Source of the DNA: Candidatus Sulfotelmatobacter sp.
Lineage (GTDB): Bacteria > Acidobacteriota > Terriglobia > Terriglobales > Acidobacteriaceae
Length of the DNA stretch: 10,489 nucleotides
Assembly: GCA_030044775.1 (NCBI GenBank)
Contig: JASICF010000500.1
Coordinates: 1-10,489, forward strand
Direction: 5' to 3'
Shown: in pieces, positions 6,551 to 10,489 of the stretch
Layout of the letters: each line of letters opens with the position of its first letter
Position numbering within the stretch: position 1 is the first letter of the stretch
The notes under the pieces: model-generated
What the model was told of the DNA's origin: nothing
Databases searched by the model: none
What the model saw: only the letters and a program-made list of their open reading frames with translations
Made by a program: the position numbers and the translations under genes

Positions 6551-6600
6551 CCGGTCGCGAGACCGGGAATACTCACAGCAAGGCAGTATTGACCGCGGTC
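6551..6600 (+). promoter_or_regulatory. GGTC/GACC inverted repeats overlapping the peptidase promoter
   Basis: CCGGTC-GCGA-GACCGG (6551-6566) and the perfect 10-bp palindrome GACCGCGGTC (6591-6600) lie 24 bases apart; the second overlaps the -35 box. Their placement fits a repressor or activator site. The GACCGC core also occurs before the DoxX gene. Confidence 0.4.
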
Positions 6601-6619
6601 AGAGACATCGTCCTATAAT
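6589..6619 (+). promoter_or_regulatory. Promoter of the M28 peptidase
   Basis: TTGACC (6589-6594) and a perfect TATAAT (6614-6619) are 19 bases apart, slightly longer than ideal. Transcription would start near 6626, after the ATG/GTG candidates of the extended frame, supporting the downstream TTG start at 6687. Confidence 0.65.
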
Positions 6620-6675
6620 GCGGCGATTCTATTTCTCTAATATCTGCGGCGAGTCAGGGGCTTGCGCGCAATCAC

Positions 6676-6681
6676 GGGAGG
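6676..6681 (+). promoter_or_regulatory. Ribosome binding site fixing the TTG start of the peptidase
   Basis: GGGAGG lies 5 bases before TTG at 6687, and a charged-hydrophobic signal sequence begins right there. Candidates further upstream lack a ribosome site and lie before the likely transcription start. Confidence 0.85.
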
Positions 6682-6686
6682 CGATT

Positions 6687-9026
6687 TTGAAACAGCTTCG
6701 GAATCTGGGCTTGCTTTTCGTTCTTTTCTGCATCGCTCAACTCACATCGCAATCTGGAGTTCAAATCCGGCTGTATGCGTCTCCCGCACCAGGGTCGGCA
6801 TCGGAGCAGTCGTCGGAGAACGCGGCTGCCGCCAGTTCGCTGGCCGGTTACTCGGCGGACTCCTCGAAGACGGAGCGGGAATGGGAACAAAAACTGCAGG
6901 ACGGCGTGGTCGCGGATAATTTGCGGCAGAACATGCAAAGGCTGAGCGCTCGCCCGCATCACGTCGGATCGCCGTACGACAAGGATAATGCGGAGTGGAT
7001 TCTGGCGAAATTCAAAGAGTGGGGGTTCGACGCGCACATCGAGACCTTCAACGTACTTTTTCCGACGCCGAAAGAACGCATTGTGGAGATGATTGAACCG
7101 ACCAAATTCAAAGCGAAGTTACAGGAACCGCCCGTGCCCGGCGATCCAACCTCGAGCCAGACTTCCGAGCAACTGCCGACCTACAACGCGTATTCCATCG
7201 ATGGCGACGTGACGGCGCCGCTCGTTTACGTGAATTACGGCAACCGCGAAGATTACGAGCAGCTTGACCGCATGGGAATTTCGGTGAAGGGCGCAATCGT
7301 TATCGCGCGCTATGGCGAAGGATGGCGCGGCATCAAGCCCAAGGTCGGCGCGGAGCACGGAGCGATCGGTTGCATTATTTACTCCGATCCGAAAGACGAT
7401 GGATTTTTCGAGGGCGATACTTATCCGACTGGCGGATGGAGGCCGCGCGAAGGCGTGCAGCGCGGAAGCGTGATGGATACCGACTATCCTGGTGATCCGC
7501 TCACGCCGGGAGTGGGCGCGACGGCCGACGCGAAGCGGTTGGATATCAAAGATGCGAAGACGATTACAAAAATCCCGGTGCTGCCGGTCTCCTGGGGCGA
7601 TGCCCTGCCGTTGCTGTCGGCGTTGCAAGGGCCGGTTGCACCCGAGACATGGCGCGGAGGACTGCCGATTACCTATCACGTGGGCCCGGGACCGGCTAAG
7701 GTGCATTTGAAGGTTGTGTCGAACTGGGACTTGAAACCTGTGAACGATGTGATCGCGACGATGAAAGGTTCGGATGCGCCAGATGAGTGGGTCATTCGGG
7801 GGAATCATTACGATGCATGGGTGAATGGAGCGGATGATCCGATTTCCGGGATGGTGACTGTATTAGAAGAAGGACGCGTGCTCGGCGAACTGCACAAGCA
7901 GGGATGGGCTCCGAAGCGGACCATCATTCTCTGCGCCTGGGATGGGGAAGAACCGGGGCTACTGGGATCAACCGAATGGGTGGAGACGCACGGTGACGAA
8001 CTAAAGAAGCATGCTGTCGCATACATCAATTCGGATAGTAATGGCCGCGGATTTCTGTATGCCGCAGGAACGCACGACCTGCAGCACCTGATCAATGACG
8101 TGGCGCGTGAGATTCAGGATCCGGAAAAACACATGACCGTGCAACAGCGCGCGAAGCTGCGGCAAATCCAGCGTGCGCCGAAGGACGAACGCGGCGAGAT
8201 AAGAAAAGAAGCCGACGTGCGGATTGGGGCGCTGGGCGATGGTTCGGACTACACGGCGTTCCAGGATCACGACGGGATTTCTACTCTGAACATCGGCTAT
8301 GGCGGCGAAAACGACGCGGATTCGTATCACTCGATTTACGACGATTTTTACTGGTACACGCACTTCGTCGATACGGACTTTTCTTACGGGCGAGCGCTCG
8401 CACAGACCGGTGGCACTGCGATCATGCGGCTCGCAGATGCCGATGTGATTCCGTACGAGTACAAAGGCCAGGCGGAAACCATTGGCCGCTTCGTGAAGGA
8501 ACTGGAGAAGCTGCTGAAAGACAAGCAGGATGAATTCACCGAGCAAAACCTGGAATTGAAGGAAGGGGTTTTTACAGCGACCTCAGATCCGCGGAAAACT
8601 TATGTGCCGCCGGCCGCGAAGCAAGTGCCTCCGTATATGAATTTTGCTCCGCTCAAAAATGGAGTTGAGGCCATCAACGCCAGTGCGGACCGATACGAAG
8701 CGGCATTCGCAAAGTGGCAAGCGAGTGGGAACGCTCTACCTCAGCAAACCGCGAACGCTTTAAATGAGCAACTCATGCAAATTCAAAGAGCCTTCCTCAC
8801 GGAAAGAGGCCTGCCGGAACGGCCTTGGTTTAAGAATCAGGTTTACGCTCCGGGAGCATATACCGGCTACGGCGCAAAGCCGATCGCCGCAGTCCGCGAG
8901 TACATGGATCAGGAAAAATGGAAAGAGGCCGAGGCCCAGGTGCCCACGGTGGGCGACGTGCTGCAGAACGTCGCGGCGGCGATTGGGAAAGCGGCCGACG
9001 ATCTGCAGAACGCCAGCGCCAAGTAA
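6687..9026 (+). CDS. Exported M28B zinc metallopeptidase (glutamate carboxypeptidase II/PSMA-like) with PA and dimerisation domains
   Basis: From TTG 6687 the product is 779 aa, close to the 750 of human PSMA. Residues 1-22 are a signal sequence (MKQLRNLGLLFVLFCIAQLT). The N-terminal part leads to a protease-associated domain at about 130-330 (VYVNYGNREDYEQLDRMGI, VIARYGEGWRG, GGWRPREGVQRG, GDPLTPG). The M28 core at about 345-585 keeps all five di-zinc ligands and the catalytic Glu: His374 in NHYDAW, Asp384 in ADDPISG, Glu421 (general base) and Glu422 in WDGEEPGLLGSTEW, Asp450 in YINSDSNGRG, His548 in SYHSIYDD. Residues about 590-770 match the transferrin-receptor-like dimerisation domain. 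It should cleave peptides or dipeptides outside the cytoplasm. PSMA's arginine patch and Lys699, which bind C-terminal Glu, appear replaced here (LNIGYG; TGYG), so I would not call it a folate or NAAG hydrolase. It is single-gene, with its own promoter and terminator. Confidence 0.95.
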   Translation: MKQLRNLGLLFVLFCIAQLTSQSGVQIRLYASPAPGSASEQSSENAAAASSLAGYSADSSKTEREWEQKLQDGVVADNLRQNMQRLSARPHHVGSPYDKDNAEWILAKFKEWGFDAHIETFNVLFPTPKERIVEMIEPTKFKAKLQEPPVPGDPTSSQTSEQLPTYNAYSIDGDVTAPLVYVNYGNREDYEQLDRMGISVKGAIVIARYGEGWRGIKPKVGAEHGAIGCIIYSDPKDDGFFEGDTYPTGGWRPREGVQRGSVMDTDYPGDPLTPGVGATADAKRLDIKDAKTITKIPVLPVSWGDALPLLSALQGPVAPETWRGGLPITYHVGPGPAKVHLKVVSNWDLKPVNDVIATMKGSDAPDEWVIRGNHYDAWVNGADDPISGMVTVLEEGRVLGELHKQGWAPKRTIILCAWDGEEPGLLGSTEWVETHGDELKKHAVAYINSDSNGRGFLYAAGTHDLQHLINDVAREIQDPEKHMTVQQRAKLRQIQRAPKDERGEIRKEADVRIGALGDGSDYTAFQDHDGISTLNIGYGGENDADSYHSIYDDFYWYTHFVDTDFSYGRALAQTGGTAIMRLADADVIPYEYKGQAETIGRFVKELEKLLKDKQDEFTEQNLELKEGVFTATSDPRKTYVPPAAKQVPPYMNFAPLKNGVEAINASADRYEAAFAKWQASGNALPQQTANALNEQLMQIQRAFLTERGLPERPWFKNQVYAPGAYTGYGAKPIAAVREYMDQEKWKEAEAQVPTVGDVLQNVAAAIGKAADDLQNASAK

Positions 9027-9066
9027 GCACCATTACGAATCGCAACAGTCGCTTCCAATAATAAAT

Positions 9067-9093
9067 AAAAAGCCGCGAATATCGCGGCTTTTT
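9067..9093. terminator. Bidirectional terminator between peptidase and small exported protein genes
   Basis: AAAAAGCCGCGA (9067-9078) pairs exactly with TCGCGGCTTTTT (9082-9093) around a 3-base loop. Each strand ends in five T, so it serves both the peptidase gene (stop at 9026) and the convergent gene whose stop is at 9121. Confidence 0.92.
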
Positions 9094-9120
9094 CGTGCAC
9101 AGGAATTCTGGGGACTCAGC

Positions 9121-9471
9121 TTACTCGTGCTTGTCGCGGTGAATCTCACGGCTCGTATGGTTCTGTTCGCGGTTGAGTTGTTTCTGTTCGCCCTTGGTCA
9201 GATGACCGTTGTGAGCAGCCATATCTCTTTTTTCCTGGTTCTCAATGTGCTGCTCCTGGCGCTCGACGTGGGCAGCCTGCCCGGGAGTCATGGTGCCATT
9301 TTTAACGCCATTGGCGATGCGGTCCTGTTGATTCTGTTCACGCGTATTGACTTCGTTAACCCGAGGATGTCCAGGGTCGTCCTGCCCGGGCCCCGCCTGG
9401 GCAACGGCCGCGCCGACAGAAAGCAGCCCGCCCACCGCCATGACTACAAGCGCCTTTGTGATCTTGTTCAT
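9121..9471 (-). CDS. Small exported Gln/Asn/His-rich two-repeat protein
   Basis: The start is set at ATG 9471 because a typical signal peptide follows (MNKITKALVVMAVGGLLSVG, then AAVAQA, cleavage near residue 24-26); the frame is open to 9531 but the extra residues precede the signal. The ribosome site is weak: GGGGG 11 bases away. The mature part (about 90 aa) is charged, hydrophilic and helical, with two copies of a 30-residue unit: NGTMTPGQAAHVERQEQHI (58-76) and NGHLTKGEQKQLNREQNHTS (88-107). The NG.(M/L)T.GE(Q) turn followed by a Gln/Arg/Glu helix resembles an unnamed periplasmic family I recall from Proteobacteria and Acidobacteria (runs like NQQxRIxxGxxxGxLT). No enzyme motif and no Cys. 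Function unknown; helix-turn-helix spacing is somewhat EF-hand-like, but the Asp ligands are missing. Confidence 0.82.
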   Translation of the reverse strand: MNKITKALVVMAVGGLLSVGAAVAQAGPGQDDPGHPRVNEVNTREQNQQDRIANGVKNGTMTPGQAAHVERQEQHIENQEKRDMAAHNGHLTKGEQKQLNREQNHTSREIHRDKHE

Positions 9472-9604
9472 TGAAATTTGAACCCCCGTGTGAATGTTAA
9501 CTCCCGTAAATCTGTTCGCTAGTTTGAACACAGCGTGTAAAGTTTAGTTGCGACGCCTGATCGTCTCTAATTACGAACGGGTTACAAGGACTCTGGTCTA
9601 AAGA

Positions 9605-9653
9605 TTAAGTCGCCAACCTTAAGGAAAGTCTTAGTCGCCAAGCTCCGGGAAGG
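9605..9653. repeat. Imperfect direct repeat sharing AGTCGCCAA
   Basis: Two adjacent copies of about 24 bases (9605-9628 and 9630-9653) share AGTCGCCAA exactly (9608-9616 and 9633-9641) and a looser GGAA.G end, at a 25-base period. This spacing puts the copies about 2.4 helical turns apart, so same-face binding is not obvious. Confidence 0.4.
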
Positions 9654-9864
9654 TTTATGGTTAGAACAATGCGGATTGTGGTCCCAAATTTAACCCGCTG
9701 ATGGGTCTCCGTGAGCTGCCTGTTCTTCGAAGAATTTTCGCTGTCGGGCTTGACGGAAGGTGTACGATTTTTGGTGTTTCTTCGCGGCCGGGTTCTGGGA
9801 AATACCCGTGATTGGGGCGAACTGGGAAACCCGTTTGGGAATCCGCGCATCGGAGAGAGCCTGG

Positions 9865-9888
9865 AGTTCACCGAATGAAGAGTGAACT
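9865..9888 (+). promoter_or_regulatory. Inverted repeat directly before the CBS gene
   Basis: AGTTCAC (9865-9871) and GTGAACT (9882-9888) are exact complements around 10 bases, ending 12 bases before the ATG. It could be an operator or a leader hairpin that affects translation; no ribosome site lies between it and the start. Confidence 0.4.
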
Positions 9889-9900
9889 GTAACCAAACCC

Positions 9901-10356
9901 ATGAAACTTACAGACCCGATCGCGTTGGTGCTGAGGAATAAGGAGAACAACCGTATCTTATCGGTGATGCCCGATCAATCGGTGTATCAGGCGATCGAGA
10001 AAATGGCTTCGGAAAGCGTTGGCGCCCTGCTGGTAATTTCCGAAGGACGCCTGGTGGGCATCATGTCCGAACGCGACTATGCCCGCAAAGTCATTCTGAA
10101 GGGGCACGCTTCCAAAGAAACCCCAGTGCGCGACATCATGACCTCTCCGGTGGTGTTCGTAACGCCGAGGCAATCGGTGGATGAATGCATGGCAATCATG
10201 ACGATGCACCACTTCCGGCATCTGCCGGTAATGGGAGATGACGGCGGGGTGATCGGGGTCATTTCCCTGGGCGATCTGGTGAAATGGATTATCTCCGGAC
10301 AAGCGCAACACATTGAGGAACTCGAAGGGTATATCGCAGGCCGTTACCCGGGTTAG
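9901..10356 (+). CDS. Two-CBS-domain regulatory protein
   Basis: The 151-aa cytoplasmic protein is almost entirely a CBS pair (Bateman module). CBS1 spans about residues 17-66 (ILSVMPDQSVYQAIEKMASE, GALLVISEGRLVGIMSERDY) and CBS2 about 80-130 (MTSPVVFVTPRQSVDECMAI, FRHLPVMGDDGGVIGVISLG then DLVK). Both end in the expected G(I/V)(M/I)S..D motif, whose Asp binds ribose in known family members. Stand-alone pairs of this kind usually bind AMP, ADP, ATP or NADH and act as energy sensors on partner proteins; the partner here is unknown. An in-frame stop at 9883-9885 rules out an earlier start, and the N-terminus fits family length, yet I see no Shine-Dalgarno close to the ATG. An inverted repeat sits just upstream and a terminator just downstream, so it is a single-gene unit. 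Confidence 0.93.
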   Translation: MKLTDPIALVLRNKENNRILSVMPDQSVYQAIEKMASESVGALLVISEGRLVGIMSERDYARKVILKGHASKETPVRDIMTSPVVFVTPRQSVDECMAIMTMHHFRHLPVMGDDGGVIGVISLGDLVKWIISGQAQHIEELEGYIAGRYPG

Positions 10357-10380
10357 ACTAACGCGGCTTTCTTGTCCAAG

Positions 10381-10402
10381 CCCGCCTGACGAGGCGGGTT
10401 TT
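10381..10402 (+). terminator. Rho-independent terminator of the CBS gene
   Basis: CCCGCCT (10381-10387) pairs with AGGCGGG (10392-10398) around a GACG loop and is followed by four T. It begins 25 bases after the stop codon. Confidence 0.85.
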
Positions 10403-10448
10403 CTATTGGTGGGCGCATCGTTCCGCGGCGAGCAACATCTATTCGCTC

Positions 10449-10489
10449 ATGGAATTCCGCACATTGGGACGCTCTGGATTGAAAGTACC
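10449..10489 (+). CDS. Aldo/keto reductase, N-terminal fragment at window edge
   Basis: Only 13 codons are visible before the right edge: MEFRTLGRSGLKV and a first Pro codon base pair. The pattern M.(F/Y)R.LG.(S/T)GL.VS/P is the hallmark opening strand of NADPH-dependent aldo/keto reductases (YhdN/Tas-like branch). The ribosome site is weak. The catalytic Asp-Tyr-Lys-His residues lie outside the window, so the call rests on the N-terminal motif alone. Confidence 0.7.
   Translation, partial: MEFRTLGRSGLKV

Larger units (their letters stand above)
6373..6686. other. Divergent intergenic region before the M28 peptidase
   Basis: This 314-base gap between divergent genes holds the peptidase promoter (6589-6619), an inverted repeat CCGGTC/GACCGG around GCGA (6551-6566), the palindrome GACCGCGGTC (6591-6600) and the ribosome site at 6676-6681. 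The peptidase reading frame is open back to 6498, but the promoter lies inside that extension and the signal peptide begins only at 6687, so I treat it as non-coding. Confidence 0.7.
9472..9900. other. Intergenic region between divergent genes
   Basis: This 429-base gap holds no supported gene; the short minus-strand frames in it lack signal peptides, ribosome sites and recognisable motifs. It contains an imperfect direct repeat (9605-9628 and 9630-9653) and an inverted repeat just before the CBS gene (9865-9888). A TTGACG at 9750-9755 has no convincing -10 partner. Confidence 0.6.

Noticed and set aside
6498..6686. 63-residue N-terminal extension of the M28 peptidase
   Set aside because: The promoter TATAAT lies inside it, it has no ribosome site, and it would bury the signal peptide.
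9605..9950. Two overlapping minus-strand frames of 86-88 codons
   Set aside because: Arg/Ser/Pro-rich with no motif or ribosome site; one overlaps the CBS gene start.
1..10489. A coordinated new multi-gene system
   Set aside because: Genes face different ways and are separated by terminators and promoters. The shared export theme is common in Acidobacteria and does not by itself indicate a joint function.

Overview
The window looks like an ordinary chromosomal segment from a soil Acidobacteriota (Terriglobia / Koribacter-like) genome. This is inferred from moderately high GC, strong GGAGG ribosome sites, and a set of exported protein types I associate with that phylum: FG-GAP propeller with Ig-like tail, Trp/His/Gly-rich secreted protein, BamE-like protein with Gln/Ala linker, and an M28 peptidase of the PSMA type. 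No database search was possible. I see no rRNA, tRNA, CRISPR, transposase, phage or defence genes.

Layout, left to right. Three minus-strand genes occupy 1-4388: a seven-repeat FG-GAP protein cut by the left edge, a 288-aa secreted protein with a C-terminal BamE-like domain, and a 550-aa secreted low-complexity/aromatic protein. The 550-aa gene ends at a strong terminator (2678-2705), and the FG-GAP gene has its own good promoter (1593-1622), so these are at least partly separate units. Going right, a DoxX membrane protein (4728-5144) and a small outer-membrane barrel protein (5375-5983) lie on the plus strand. A tiny His-rich exported protein (6064-6372, minus) converges on the barrel gene through a shared two-way terminator. 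The large M28B metallopeptidase (6687-9026, plus) has a TTAGCC-free, TATAAT-type promoter and a TTG start; it converges with a small Gln/Asn/His-rich exported protein (9121-9471, minus) across another two-way terminator. The right end holds a two-CBS-domain protein (9901-10356) with its terminator, and the first 13 codons of an aldo/keto reductase.

How the genes relate: seven of the ten genes carry an export signal, one is an integral membrane protein, and the last two are cytoplasmic. The shared theme is envelope and secretion, but most genes sit behind their own promoters or terminators, and I see no evidence that they form one pathway. The M28 peptidase probably digests peptides outside the cytoplasm; the CBS protein probably senses adenine nucleotides.

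The points most worth a second look are: conserved cysteine pairs in six of the seven FG-GAP repeats; three of the four complete plus-strand genes starting at TTG behind perfect GGAGG sites; GACCGC/GCGGTC inverted repeats in front of both the DoxX and peptidase genes; and three uncharacterised small or low-complexity exported proteins. I did not find a convincing new multi-gene system here.
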